Below, one piece after another: positions 25,876 through 35,007 of a DNA stretch of 64,000 bases. Source of the DNA: UBA6623 sp965238125 (lineage in GTDB: Bacteria > Acidobacteriota > Terriglobia > Bryobacterales > UBA6623); the NCBI GenBank assembly GCA_965238125.1, contig OZ250179.1, forward strand, positions 4,526,001 through 4,590,000, in the 5' to 3' direction. The translations under genes were made by a program, and so were the position numbers. Every line of letters starts with the position of its first letter. Position 1 is the first letter of the stretch. The notes below the pieces were generated by a model. That model did not search any database, was not told where the DNA came from, and was given only the letters and a program-made list of their open reading frames with translations.

Positions 25876-27195
25876 TCAGCCTGCCGGGACCGGTAGCGCC
25901 CAGATCCGCTGGAGCATCGCTCCGAACAGGCGCCGGGTCAGGTGACTCTCCGCCAGGAACAGCCAGTAGTAGCGCGCGTGTTTCACAAACCGCGCGCCAG
26001 TCTTGACGAGGCGCTGCTGGAGGCTGGTCAACGACCAGCGCTCGATGCGCTTGGGCAGCACCAGCCGCCGCCAGAGATTCCCGAGGTTGTAGGCGAGCAC
26101 GCTCAATTGCAGCCGGACCTCGTTCGCCCGGAAGCGGTGACACGACAGCCGCGTCCAATGCGTGGCCTGCTTGCCTTCCTTGATCCATTGCTCGGCGCTC
26201 CCGCGCTTGTTGTAAAACCGCACGACGGCACGATTGGAGAGCGGGAGAGTCGTGACGATGAAGCCGACGCGCGGAAACAGCTCGCCGACGTGATGCTCGA
26301 CTTTCGCCACGATCCGCCGGGGCGTCGTCCAGCTCTCCGCCTGATAGCGGAAACTCTTGTAGCGGACGAGCGGCGTGCGACTGGGCCGTCCCGGCGACCG
26401 AAACAGGAGGTCTTCGATCGCCAGCTCCAGCGTCTTGTTCGCCGGGATGCGGATGGCGTAGCCCACACCGCGCGCCTCCAGCGCCTTGTAGATCGCCGGC
26501 CGTGCAAAGGCCGCGTCGGCGCGGAACGCCACCCGCTGTCCCTCGGCCTGCCAGCGGTCGATCTCGGGCACGAGCAATTCCTCCCAGTCGCCCGCGCTGG
26601 AGACGTTACCGGAACGCAGCTTCGCCGCCACGCAGTCACCGCGATCATTGAACAGAAACAGCGGATGGTAGCAGGCCGACTCGAAGTGCCCGTTGTAGGC
26701 GCTGCCTTCTTGCTGCCCGTGCACCGGGCTCTCGCTGGAATCCATGTCGAGCACGATGCGGTCGGCTCGGTCGAACGTCTCCGCCTGTCCGATCAGGTCG
26801 CGGTTCACCGCCATCAACCCATCGAGGTTGTCATCACGGGTCAGCAGCTCGGTCTCGAACCAATGCAGAGTGGACGTCAGGGCTGCACGCCGGTCCAACC
26901 GCGTCGGCGACCCGATCAAGCGGAACGTGGGATCGGTCGAGAGACGCTGCGCGTCGTTGAGGTCTTCGTAGCCCGCCAAGAGGCTGTACACCGACTGCCG
27001 CAGGAGATCGGGTAACCGGAACTGTGTGTTCAATCCGTGGCGGGAGTCGCGCAGGTGCGCGGCGATGAGCCCCGCAAGGCCAAGACGTTCATTCAACTCA
27101 CGCACCAGAATCAAGCCGGCGTCGGAGGTGATGCGCGACCCCTGAAACGCGACCTTCAAAAACCCGTTGAACGTGAACTGAACCAGGATTTCCAT
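25876..27195 (-). CDS. IS1380-family transposase (divergent subtype), start supplied by neighbouring IS end
   Basis: 439 residues from ATG 27195. It carries the IS1380 set: LDMDSSESPVHGQQEGSAYN (first Asp), FRADAAFARPAI (second Asp) and the signature YNKRGSAEQWIKEGK with Y-x2-R-x3-E-x6-K. The native first residues (MGEKxNKPFQL in the other copies) are replaced by MEILVQ, where MEIL comes from the right terminal repeat of element B. The rest is full length, so the protein may still be active. It is clearly diverged from the other IS1380 transposases of the window. Confidence 0.85.
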   Translation of the reverse strand: MEILVQFTFNGFLKVAFQGSRITSDAGLILVRELNERLGLAGLIAAHLRDSRHGLNTQFRLPDLLRQSVYSLLAGYEDLNDAQRLSTDPTFRLIGSPTRLDRRAALTSTLHWFETELLTRDDNLDGLMAVNRDLIGQAETFDRADRIVLDMDSSESPVHGQQEGSAYNGHFESACYHPLFLFNDRGDCVAAKLRSGNVSSAGDWEELLVPEIDRWQAEGQRVAFRADAAFARPAIYKALEARGVGYAIRIPANKTLELAIEDLLFRSPGRPSRTPLVRYKSFRYQAESWTTPRRIVAKVEHHVGELFPRVGFIVTTLPLSNRAVVRFYNKRGSAEQWIKEGKQATHWTRLSCHRFRANEVRLQLSVLAYNLGNLWRRLVLPKRIERWSLTSLQQRLVKTGARFVKHARYYWLFLAESHLTRRLFGAMLQRIWALPVPAG

Positions 27196-27408
27196 TTTGG
27201 CCCTGGCACGGTGAAAGTATACACCCGCGCTGCCCCGAATACCACGTCTTTTCGCGCTGAACCCTGCACATGACCTCCGCCGGTAGGCGCCAGGGCTCGT
27301 CCATCCGCTCACAGACGTTGCTTGAGCGGGCTGAACGGCGCTCCGGCCGACACTGCTCCTTGCGAAACCTTTTGGAGCCGAAAACTGTTGCTCCTCGCCC
27401 GGTCAACG

Positions 27409-28740
27409 CTACCCGCTTGGCAGCGGCAGCGCCCAGATCCTGTGCAGCATGTCGCCGAACAGCCTGCGGTTCAAATGCCCTTCGGCCGGCAGCAGCCAGT
27501 AATACCGCGCGTGCTTGACCAGCCGACCGCCGGTCTTCATCAACCTGTGTTGCAAGCTCGTCAGCGACCAACTCTTGATCCTGTTCGGCAGTCCCAGCCG
27601 CCGCCACAAGTTGCCCAGGTTGTAGGCCCGCACGCTCAGTTGTAGCCGTACCTCGTTCGCCCGGAACCGATGGCACGACAGCCTTGTCCAATGCGTGGCC
27701 TGTTTGCCTTCCTTGATCCACTGCTCCGCCGTGCCGCGCTTGTTGTAGAAGCGTACCACCGAGCGGCTCGGCATGCTCATGCTCGTCACGATGAATCCGA
27801 CCCGCGGGAACAGCTCGCCCTGGTGATGCTCGACCTTGGCGACGATCCGCCTCGCCTTCGACCAACTCTCCGCCTGATAGCGAAAACTCTTGTAGCGCAC
27901 CAAGGGCTTCCGGGAGGGCCTTCCCGGCGGCCGAAACAAGATGTCTTCGATCTCCAACTCCAGGCTCTTGTTGGCCGGAATGCGAATGGCGTACTGTACT
28001 TCGCGTTCCTCCGAAGCCTCATAAACTTCCCGCTTGGCAAAGGCCGCATCGCCCCGGAAGGCGACCTGCTTGCCCGCAGCCTGTTGGCGCTCGATCTCCG
28101 GCAACAATAGCTCATCCCAGTCCTCGGCGCTGTGCACGTTGCCGGGACGCAGCTTGGCAGCGAGGCAATCACCATGACCGTTGAACAAAAGTACCGGGTG
28201 ATAGCAGACCGACTCGAAGTGTCCGTTGTAGGCACTGCCTTCCTGTTGGCCATGGACCGGACTCTCGGTGGAGTCCATGTCCAGAACGACCCGCTCGGAG
28301 TCGTCGAACGCTTCCGCTTGCCCGACCAGCTCTCGGTTCAGCGCCATCAGCCCCAGCAGGTTCTCTTCGCTCGCCAGCATCTCCGTCTCGAAGCCATGCA
28401 GCGTCGAGGTCAAGGCCGCACCGCGATCCCAGATCTTCTGCGAACCGATCAGCCGAAACGTCGGATCGATCGAAACCCGCTCGGCGTCGTTGAGGTCCTC
28501 GTAGCCCGCCAAGCGGCTGTAGACCGACTGCCGCAACAGATCAGCGAGCGTGAACTGCTTGTTTGTGCCTTGCCGGGAGTCGCTGAGATGCTCGTCAATC
28601 AGTTCTCCGAGACCGAGCCGTTCGTCCAGTTCGCGAACCAAAATCAGGCCACCGTCGGAGGTGACGTGCGATCCCTGGAAATCGACTTTCAACAAGCCGT
28701 TGAAACTTAGCTGGAATGGCTTGGTTTGTTTTTCACCCAT
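27409..28740 (-). CDS. IS1380-family transposase (element B)
   Basis: 443 residues, full length, starting MGEKQTKPFQLSFNG. Catalytic segments are LDMDSTESPVHGQQ, FRGDAAFAKREV and YNKRGTAEQWIKEGK. It is closely related to the copies at 32, 35, 40 and 44 kb but a few percent different. The lone substitution FRADAAF to FRGDAAF sits next to the catalytic Asp. It cuts and pastes the element using 18-20-bp terminal repeats with 5-bp target duplications. Confidence 0.92.
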   Translation of the reverse strand: MGEKQTKPFQLSFNGLLKVDFQGSHVTSDGGLILVRELDERLGLGELIDEHLSDSRQGTNKQFTLADLLRQSVYSRLAGYEDLNDAERVSIDPTFRLIGSQKIWDRGAALTSTLHGFETEMLASEENLLGLMALNRELVGQAEAFDDSERVVLDMDSTESPVHGQQEGSAYNGHFESVCYHPVLLFNGHGDCLAAKLRPGNVHSAEDWDELLLPEIERQQAAGKQVAFRGDAAFAKREVYEASEEREVQYAIRIPANKSLELEIEDILFRPPGRPSRKPLVRYKSFRYQAESWSKARRIVAKVEHHQGELFPRVGFIVTSMSMPSRSVVRFYNKRGTAEQWIKEGKQATHWTRLSCHRFRANEVRLQLSVRAYNLGNLWRRLGLPNRIKSWSLTSLQHRLMKTGGRLVKHARYYWLLPAEGHLNRRLFGDMLHRIWALPLPSG

Positions 28741-28913
28741 TGGGTGTTGGCCTCCCTGGCGTCCTCATCGGGCTCTAGCCCCTATGAATAAAGACGCTAA
28801 GGCCGCTGGAAGGTCGGGATGTCAAACACCAAATTGAAAATGCGGGCTTAGAGATAGCTCGGCGCGTCATCGCTCGCCAGCGCGCACAGCGGGATGCCGT
28901 CGTCACGGTGTCG

Positions 28914-29078
28914 ATGTCGCTGCCGCGCACCCCACCCGACATCGATGACTACTTGGCGGTTTTCTACGAACGCGCAGCCATCTGCGAGTTTGACGGCGGA
29001 CTCGACCGCATCGACGCGGAGCGTCAGGGGATGCGGCAAGTGCTCGCGACCTTCAGCGAGTACGGACTCCGGGAATAA
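28914..29078 (+). CDS. Small hypothetical island protein (54 aa)
   Basis: ATG 28914 to TAA 29076-29078. The product contains DIDDYLAVFYERAAICEFDG and GLDRIDAERQGMRQVL. Proteins with an ERAAI-EFDGGL core are, as I recall, common beside primase genes of mobile elements. Acidic and helical, no cysteine cluster. It lies downstream of the IS pair that separates it from the DUF3987 gene, so it was probably part of the same operon. Confidence 0.5.
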   Translation: MSLPRTPPDIDDYLAVFYERAAICEFDGGLDRIDAERQGMRQVLATFSEYGLRE

Positions 29079-29180
29079 GACCCGACCGCAAAGAGACCCC
29101 CCCAACCCCCACAGTATCAAACGGCGCTTCCATGGGTCGCCTACAAACCCCAAGCAGCGTGTCCTACTCGGCAAGCATGC

Positions 29181-29459
29181 TCACCGCCGCGCGAACCGAA
29201 CCGCCAACCCCCGCCGAAACGCTTCCCAGTCCAGCGGCTCTACCGCCGTTTCCGCGCTCCGTGCAGGCTCTTCAGCGGGTTCAGGCGGCTCTTCAGCCAG
29301 CTTCGCCTTCACGCGTCCCCAGCGAGCCGCAGCGGCCTTTCTGGCTATCTCTGTGCGTCGCTCCGGCGACAGTGCGGCCGCACGTGCCTTGCCGCCTTTC
29401 GACGCACCCACCTGCGCCATGGTTCTGGCGGCTTCGCTCAATTCTGTGTCGTGCGTCAT
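29181..29459 (-). CDS. Small basic protein with GGKARAAALSPERR motif
   Basis: 92 residues from ATG 29459. The central stretch ASKGGKARAAALSPERRTEI then ARKAAAARWG is a widespread short motif of plasmid- and phage-associated small proteins. The C-terminal part is Glu/Pro-rich. Function unknown; a nucleic-acid-binding or toxin-antitoxin accessory role has not been shown. It is transcribed opposite to its neighbour at 28914. Confidence 0.6.
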   Translation of the reverse strand: MTHDTELSEAARTMAQVGASKGGKARAAALSPERRTEIARKAAAARWGRVKAKLAEEPPEPAEEPARSAETAVEPLDWEAFRRGLAVRFARR

Positions 29460-29582
29460 CTAGGTTGAGTATGCCTTTACCCTGCACGCGCAAGCAAACT
29501 TTTCCCGCTCGTTGCTCACTCGGTCACACCGTTTGTCCGGCGAGAACACCAGGAACGTGAAGTCGGCCTGAACCAGATGCGC

Positions 29583-30038
29583 CTACTGGTCGGCTACCAC
29601 CGTCTGGCCGTTTCTGGTTTGTTTTTCCTGCACATCCTGCACGATCACCTGCACCAGGTTCGGTCCAAACCAGACGCATGGCGCAGGAACTCCGAGCAGA
29701 TCCGCCGCAACAAAGTAGCCGCCGTTCAACTCGTTGTGAAAGCTCGTGACGGTAGCCACTTCACCCGTGAGACAAACGTCGCTGAACACCCGAAATTCAA
29801 AGTCCGTCTGCGTCAAGTCTGTTATGGCGCTGCCGGCTTCGTCGGTTACCGAAACTAGGAACGGATGGGGAACGGGAATTGCGGTTACACCCGCTCTCAG
29901 CACCGCTTGAACGTGCAACCTACTTGAACCTGGACGAGCCGAAAACGTCGGCTCGATGCCGAGGGCGAAAACGAACACCACGGCAACTCCGAGAATGAGA
30001 AACGTTCGCACTGCTTTTGTCTTGGCGTAGTTCATCAT
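29583..30038 (-). CDS. Hypothetical exported protein
   Basis: 151 residues from ATG 30038. The N-terminal signal/anchor is VRTFLILGVAVVFVFALG. The mature part is beta-rich (VPHPFLVSVTDEAGSAIT, DFEFRVFSD, GGYFVAADLLGV), resembling a small Ig-like or carboxypeptidase-regulatory fold. No family is recognised. The frame extends upstream to 30206 without similarity. Monocistronic. Confidence 0.5.
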   Translation of the reverse strand: MMNYAKTKAVRTFLILGVAVVFVFALGIEPTFSARPGSSRLHVQAVLRAGVTAIPVPHPFLVSVTDEAGSAITDLTQTDFEFRVFSDVCLTGEVATVTSFHNELNGGYFVAADLLGVPAPCVWFGPNLVQVIVQDVQEKQTRNGQTVVADQ

Positions 30039-30206
30039 GCAGCGGAGTATACGCCAGGGGACTTTGCGGGACAACAGGCGACAAGACGAGACGCGACGGA
30101 CGTTTGAGTCTCTGCGGTATGCTTGCAGCGTGAGACGCCTGTACATCTTTGCGGTCGAGACGTAAAGACGCCCGACACAATAGTCAGTCTTTCCAGGTTT
30201 CATCAC

Positions 30207-30584
30207 ATGCCGAAGCTTTTCTGGCTAGTTGTACCTCTGTGTGTGGTGTTGGTGTCTACCCAGGCATACGCCCAGTCCACGCCCTGGGAAACGTCCACAG
30301 CCGCCGGCTTGGAAGCGTACCAACAAGAGCGCTACGCCGAAGCCGAGGAAGCTTGGTTGCTTGCCCTCAAGCAAGCGAAGAACTTTGGACAAGAAGACCC
30401 CCGCCTCGCCGCCAGCCTCAACAACCTGGCGGCGCTCTACTTCATCCAAGGCAAGTACGCCGAGGCCGAGCCGCTCTACCAGCGTGCCCTGGCGATCCGG
30501 GAGAAATCTCTAGGCGGGGATACACAATTTGCCCGAGCGGGGATTCTCGGAGGAGTCCGTTTCTCTGAACGTTGGCGTTCATAA
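30207..30584 (+). pseudogene. Secreted TPR protein, 3' truncated
   Basis: ATG 30207 begins a signal peptide (LFWLVVPLCVVLVSTQAYAQ), then two kinesin-light-chain-type TPR units: AAGLEAYQQERYAEAEEAW and SLNNLAALYFIQGKYAEAEP. The repeat pattern stops abruptly after LAIREKSLG (about 30515), where a TPR array would normally continue for many units, and the frame ends in unrelated sequence at 30584. The break adjoins the direct-repeat region at 30541. Confidence 0.7.
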
Positions 30585-30600
30585 GAGCGCCACGAAAATT
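30541..30600 (+). repeat. 60-bp direct repeat, unit 1
   Basis: Starts GGATTCTCGGAGGAGTCCG and continues TTTCTCTGAACGTTGGCGTT. Unit 2 at 30711-30769 is about 80 percent alike by eye. Begins right where the TPR gene is cut. Confidence 0.65.
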
Positions 30601-30974
30601 TGTTGCGGTCGGGCCGGTCTTGAACCAGAGATGTCGCCACGAATGGTGACACGGCACACTGAAGCGTGCGCCACGTCGGCCAGAGTGGGATATAGGATAC
30701 GTTCGGAAGGGGATTTTCGGAAGAGTCCGTTTCTCTGAAGGTTGGCGTTATGATACCGCCATGAAAATTGAAGTCGGGACGCTCCTGCCGCCCCTTCAGG
30801 GCTCGACCTGATTTGTTTTGTCCCCAGTGTTCCGCCTTCGGCTCCACCCTGGGCTATTTTCCCGCCGCCGCTTCGCGGCTCAAGAGATTTGCTAGTTTGG
30901 CGATCTTGAGATTAATGCATCGTACGCATGCAGTGTCATTTTCGGAGGAGACTCCCAGCCCCGCCTCGGCTGGG
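30585..30974. other. Non-coding interval with direct repeats
   Basis: Between the truncated TPR gene and the RidA-family gene. It contains the second 60-bp repeat unit and no supported gene. Confidence 0.4.
30711..30769 (+). repeat. 60-bp direct repeat, unit 2
   Basis: Starts GGATTTTCGGAAGAGTCCG, then TTTCTCTGAAGGTTGGCGTT, matching unit 1 at 30541. The 110 bp between the units has no gene. Confidence 0.65.
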
Positions 30975-31436
30975 CTAATCGCGGATCTCGGCCCAGAAGC
31001 TCAGTTGGACGGCGGCTCGCAGGGGCATCTCCGAGACGCCGAGGGCGGTGCGGGTGTGGCGGCCTCGTTCCTCGAAGACTTCCATCAATAAGTCGGACGC
31101 GCCGTTGAGGACTTGCGGTTGCTCGGTGAAATTTTCCGCCGAGAAGACGTTGCCTTCCAAGCGGACGATCTGAACAACCTTTTCCAGATCGCCGACGGCG
31201 GCGCGGATTTGCGCCAGACCGTTGATGGTCGTCAAACGCGCGGCTTGATAGCCTTGCTCGGTCGTCAGCTCGTCGCCGAGTCGGCCGGTGTATTTCATGA
31301 CCGAGCCTTCCCAAGGAAGCTGGCCGGAGGTAACGACGAGGTTGCTGGCGCGGACCCAGGCAACGTAGTTGGCCACGGCGGCGGGGGCGGCGGGCATGGT
31401 GATACCGAGACGAGCGAGGTTTTCTTCGGCCGTCAT
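30975..31436 (-). CDS. RidA/YjgF/Rid-family protein
   Basis: About 153 residues from ATG 31436 (MTAEENLARLGI). Family segments include ASNLVVTSGQLPWEGSVMKY, GDELTTEQGYQAARLTTING and HTRTALGVSEMPLRAAVQL (containing the conserved Arg of RidA active sites). RidA proteins deaminate reactive enamine/imine intermediates of amino-acid metabolism; this variant (longer, LPWEG) belongs to a less characterised Rid subgroup, so the exact role is uncertain. It lies 38 nt behind the 3' end of the interrupted methyltransferase gene, same strand. Confidence 0.88.
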   Translation of the reverse strand: MTAEENLARLGITMPAAPAAVANYVAWVRASNLVVTSGQLPWEGSVMKYTGRLGDELTTEQGYQAARLTTINGLAQIRAAVGDLEKVVQIVRLEGNVFSAENFTEQPQVLNGASDLLMEVFEERGRHTRTALGVSEMPLRAAVQLSFWAEIRD

Positions 31437-31899
31437 GTTCCCCAGGAACACCTACAACGCGGGCCGGCCGTGCATCATCGTGCCGGATGCCGGTGCGCCT
31501 CATAAGCCTCGACGATCTTGCTTTTTTCGAGTCGCCCGCCGGAACGGCCGACTCTTCGCCCGATTGTCTTGACGTTGTCCTCGCGACATTCGTTGAATCG
31601 ATCGTGACCATCCGACCAATAGACAATGTCGAAACCGACCCGCAGCAGGTTCTTCAAACCCTCTTTCGTAAACGGCGAAGGCTCATCGGGAGTGGGAGGC
31701 CCTCCAATATCCACATGGAGATAGAACAGCCCGCCGGTCTTAAGGACACTCCAAATCCGCGCCGCCGCTTCGGGAGGTTGCTTGACGTGATCGAGACAGT
31801 TGCGAGCAATGACGACGTCAGCGAATTCGTCGAGCAGCGGCATATCTTCGATCTCGACCGAAAGGCCGAGTGTCCGGGCCGTGCCGGGCGCGTCATCAA

Positions 31900-33565
31900 C
31901 CAGGATTTCCATTTTGGCCCTGGCACGGTCACAGGATACACCCCCGCTGCGCCGAATACCACGTCTTTTCGCGCTGAACCCTGCACATCACCTCCGCCGG
32001 TAGGCGCCAGGGCTCGTCCGTCCGCTCACAGACGTTGATTGAGCGGACTGAACGGCGCTCCGGCCGACACTGCTCCCTGCGAAACCTTTTTGGAGCCAAA
32101 AACTGTTGATCCTCGCCCGGGCAACGCTACCCACCCGGCACAGGCAGCGCCCAGATCCTATGCAGCATGTCACCGAACAGCCGCCGGTTCAGATGCCCCT
32201 CCGCCAGCAGCAACCAGTAGTAGCGAGCATGCTTGACCAGCCGACCGCCGGTCTTCATCAACCTGTGTTGCAAACTCGTTAGCGACCAGCTTTTGATTCG
32301 CTGCGGCAGCCCTAGCCGCCGCCACAGGTTGCCCAGGTTGTAGGCCCGCACGCTGAGTTGCAGCCGTACCTCGTTGGCTCGGAAGCGGTGACACGACAAG
32401 CGGGTCCAGTGCGTGGCCTGTTTGCCTTCTTTGATCCACTGCTCCGCCGTGCCGCGCTTGTTGTAGAACCGCACGACCGAGCAGCTCGGCAAGCTCATGC
32501 TCGTCACGACAAATCCGACGCGCGGGAATAGTTCGCCCTGGTGATGCTCGACCTTGGCGACAACTCGCCTTGCCTTCGACCAGCTCTCGGCCTGATAGCG
32601 AAAACTCTTGTAGCGCACTAGGGGCTTGGCGTTCGGCCTGCCCGGTGGCCGAAACAGGATGTCCTCGATCTCCAGCTCCAGGCTCTTGTTCGCCGGGATG
32701 CGAATCACGTAGTCCACGCCGCGCTCCTCCATCGCCTCGTAGATCTCGGGCTTGGCGAAGGCGGCGTCGGCGCGGAACGTCACCTGTTTGCCCTCCGCCT
32801 GTTGTCGTTCGATCTCCGGCAGTAGCAGCTCGTCCCAGTCCTCGGCGCTGTGCACGTTGCCGGGACGCAGCTTCGCGCCTAGGCAGTCGCCGTGCTGGTT
32901 GAACAGCAACAGCGGGTGATAGCAGAGGGACTCAAAATGGCCGTTGTAGGCACTGCCTTCCTGTTGGCCGTGGACGGGGCTCTCCGTGGAGTCCATGTCG
33001 AGCACCACGCGGTCTGAACCGTCGGGAGCTTCGGCTTGCGCGACCAGCTCCCGGTTCACTGCCATCAGCCCCAGCAAGTTCTCTTCGCTCGCCAGCATCT
33101 CCGTCTCGAAGCCATGCAGCGTCGAGGTCAAGGCTGCTCCGCGATCCCAGTTCCTCTTCGAGCCGATCAAGCGAAAGGTCGGATCGGCGGATACTCGAAC
33201 GGCGTCATTGAGGTCCTCGTAGCCAGCGAGTCGGCTGTAGACCGACTGCCGCAGCAGATCGGCCAGCGCGAACTTCTTGTTCAAGCCTTGTCGCGAGTCG
33301 CTGAGATGCTCGTCGATCAGCTTCCCGAGTCCGAGTCGTTCATCCAGTTCGCGAACGAGAATCAGACCGCCATCCGAGGTGACTCGCGATCCTTGGAAAT
33401 CGACTTTGAGAAATCCATTGAACGTGAGCTGAAACGGCTTGTTTTCTTTTTCACCCATCGGGTGTTGACCTCCATGGCGTCCTTATCGGGCTCTAGCCCC
33501 TATCAATAAAGACGCTGAAGGTCGCTGGATGGTCTGAAGCTCATACATCAAATTGAAAATGCGGG
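31900..33565 (-). mobile_element. IS1380-family insertion sequence, copy C (1666 bp)
   Basis: Right end CCAGGATTTCCATTTTGG at 31900, left end CCCGCATTTTCAATTTGATG at 33565 (minus strand). Perfect 5-bp target duplication ATCAA at 31895-31899 and 33566-33570. Near-identical to copy D at 35008, which is in the opposite orientation. Confidence 0.95.
32127..33458 (-). CDS. IS1380-family transposase (copy C)
   Basis: 443 residues, intact. LDMDSTESPVHGQQ, FRADAAFAKPEI and YNKRGTAEQWIKEGK carry the DDE and YREK signature. It differs from copy D at only a few residues (SCSVVRF versus SRSVVRF; LSVRAYN versus LSVPAYN). Confidence 0.95.
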   Translation of the reverse strand: MGEKENKPFQLTFNGFLKVDFQGSRVTSDGGLILVRELDERLGLGKLIDEHLSDSRQGLNKKFALADLLRQSVYSRLAGYEDLNDAVRVSADPTFRLIGSKRNWDRGAALTSTLHGFETEMLASEENLLGLMAVNRELVAQAEAPDGSDRVVLDMDSTESPVHGQQEGSAYNGHFESLCYHPLLLFNQHGDCLGAKLRPGNVHSAEDWDELLLPEIERQQAEGKQVTFRADAAFAKPEIYEAMEERGVDYVIRIPANKSLELEIEDILFRPPGRPNAKPLVRYKSFRYQAESWSKARRVVAKVEHHQGELFPRVGFVVTSMSLPSCSVVRFYNKRGTAEQWIKEGKQATHWTRLSCHRFRANEVRLQLSVRAYNLGNLWRRLGLPQRIKSWSLTSLQHRLMKTGGRLVKHARYYWLLLAEGHLNRRLFGDMLHRIWALPVPGG

Positions 33566-33910
33566 ATCAATCAACATCCCCAGTTTCTGATAAGCGTAGA
33601 GTAGAGGGTCGACTGCAATTTTCCGGGCCGCGGGCCACGTAGCGATTTCCCCCATACAACCTGTTCCAACCGACAAAACGGTCTGATGAGTCAGCCACTC
33701 ACGGGTCTGCCCGCTGTGGAGGAGGAAATCATCGAGCAAGCATTCCGAATATTTCAGACGCGCCGCTTCGAATGACTCTGTCTCGGGGTCGAAGTTGTCC
33801 GTTTCCCAACTGAGGAACCAGCCAACCTCCACAAGAAATCTCGGATCGGTAAAGTCGGGGAGCTTGGCCATACCATTCGCGTGTGAAAAATGGAATTTGC
33901 TCGGCCGCAT

Positions 33911-34327
33911 GTTCGACCGCGTGACACCAAGAACCGCCTGAGGCGGCTTGTCCCCCTCGGGTAGAAATTTAGCTCATCCGGATTGTAACCGAATTTCGTC
34001 ATGACTGAGACCGACAATGGCTTGGACCTGCAAGGTCGCAGAGGAAAGAAAGATATTGGCCAGGGGCGTAAGTCCAGGGGCTAACGCCCCTGGCCTGCTT
34101 TAGCCAGAATTTCCGATTTGGAACTCCGACTCGAACATGGTACTCCCTCTCTCCTCCTGAAGGCAAGGACTTTGCCTCGTAAGGCAGGCCACGACGGCAT
34201 CGAAGGGTACTCATGGCCAGTTCTTGTCGTCCGCTGAGCCCGTCTGGCTGCTGTTCAGCCGATTGGTCGCACACCCCTCCGACCCTCCTTCCTCAACGCC
34301 CAGATTTCCTGCCCGAACGGGACGGCC
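33911..34327. other. Non-coding interval upstream of the methyltransferase gene
   Basis: No gene is supported. It contains the hairpin at 34058-34095. Confidence 0.4.
34058..34095. repeat. Perfect 12-bp inverted repeat (hairpin)
   Basis: GGCCAGGGGCGT at 34058-34069 pairs with ACGCCCCTGGCC at 34084-34095 across a 14-nt loop that itself repeats CCAGGGGC. GC-rich with no U-run, more like a REP-type palindrome or an attC-like fold than a Rho-independent terminator. Confidence 0.6.
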
Positions 34328-34684
34328 CTAACCACCCGGCACAGGCAGCGCCCAGATCCGACGCAGCATGTCGCCGAACAGCCGCCGGTTCAGATGCCCC
34401 TCCGCCAGCAGCAACCAGTAATACCGCGCGTGCTTGACCAGCCGACCGCCGGTCTTCATCAACCTGTGTTGCAAGCTCGTCAGCGACCAACTCTTGATCC
34501 TGTTCGGCAGCCCTAGCCGCCGCCACAAGTTGCCGAGGTTGTAGGCCAGCACGCTGAGCTGCAGCCGTACCTCGTTGGCTCGGAAGCGGTGACACGACAG
34601 CCGTGTCCAATTCGTGGCCTGCTTGCCTTCCTTGATCCACTGCTCCGCCGTGCCCCGCTTGTTGTAGAAACGCACCAGCGAGCG
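34328..34684 (-). pseudogene. 3' fragment of an IS1380 transposase
   Basis: Encodes only the last 119 or so residues of an IS1380 transposase (SLVRFYNKRGTAEQWIKEGK to the ending IWALPVPGG). Upstream it is joined at about 34685 to the start of an unrelated gene that would encode a signal peptide (MKRVYALALVAVFAASLAG, ATG near 34730, minus strand). Neither parent is complete. Inactive; probably the product of a deletion. Confidence 0.85.
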
Positions 34685-35007
34685 AAGCCGCGAATACCGC
34701 AACGAGCGCGAGGGCGTAAACCCGTTTCATGCCTGAAAGCATACCGCAGCGGCGTCAGTCACTAGGAGTTTTGTCAGACCTGCCGTTTATTCTAAACCTG
34801 CGCCGTGGCGGGGCATCCCACGGTTATCGGGATGCGTTGGCGCGTTGGTGGGTTGCGATAATGGTTTGGCCGGTGCACGAGCTAACTCCTCGTGTGACTG
34901 GAAGTCCCGGCGGGGTGTCTTACCCGACGGGCGCTCCGCGAACGCGGCGGAACGGGAGGGAACGCGGGGGAACGGGCAATTGGGATGCTGCGTCTGTCAC
35001 GTATCAA
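34685..35007. other. Interval holding the start of a truncated exported-protein gene
   Basis: Apart from about 16-19 signal-peptide codons at 34685-34730 (minus strand) I see no gene up to the left end of IS copy D. Confidence 0.4.

Larger units (their letters stand above)
25650..28846 (-). mobile_element. Joined IS1380-family pair behaving as one unit (A'-B, 3197 bp)
   Basis: Two IS1380-type elements in the same orientation. Element A (25650-27182) has its right end CCGGGATTTCCGTTTTG at 25650 but is cut at its 5' end. Element B (27183-28846) is complete, with right end CCAGGATTTCCATTTTGG at 27183 and left end CCCGCATTTTCAATTTGG at 28846. The outer flanks match: CTTAG at 25645-25649 and at 28847-28851. 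The flank at the A/B junction shows no duplication. The pair therefore appears to have been inserted as one unit using the right end of A and the left end of B. Confidence 0.78.
31475..33910 (-). pseudogene. SAM-dependent methyltransferase split by IS1380 copy C
   Basis: The 5' half (33910 to 33566) ends TVLSVGTGCMGEIATWPAAR KIAVD, with glycine-rich motif I, then YQKLGMLID. The 3' half (31899 to 31475) continues DDAPGTARTLGLSVEIEDMP and LKTGGLFYLHVDIGGPP. Removing IS C and one ATCAA copy restores an unbroken frame (LGMLIDDAPGTARTL) of about 241 residues from ATG 33871 or 254 from ATG 33910. Class I methyltransferase fold; substrate unknown. The context next to an epimerase-poor region gives no pathway. 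The 3' half could still be translated from the ATG inside the IS end (31912), but lacks motif I. Confidence 0.85.

Noticed and set aside
34058..34095. Rho-independent terminator
   Set aside because: Strong stem but no U-tract on either exit; kept only as an inverted repeat.
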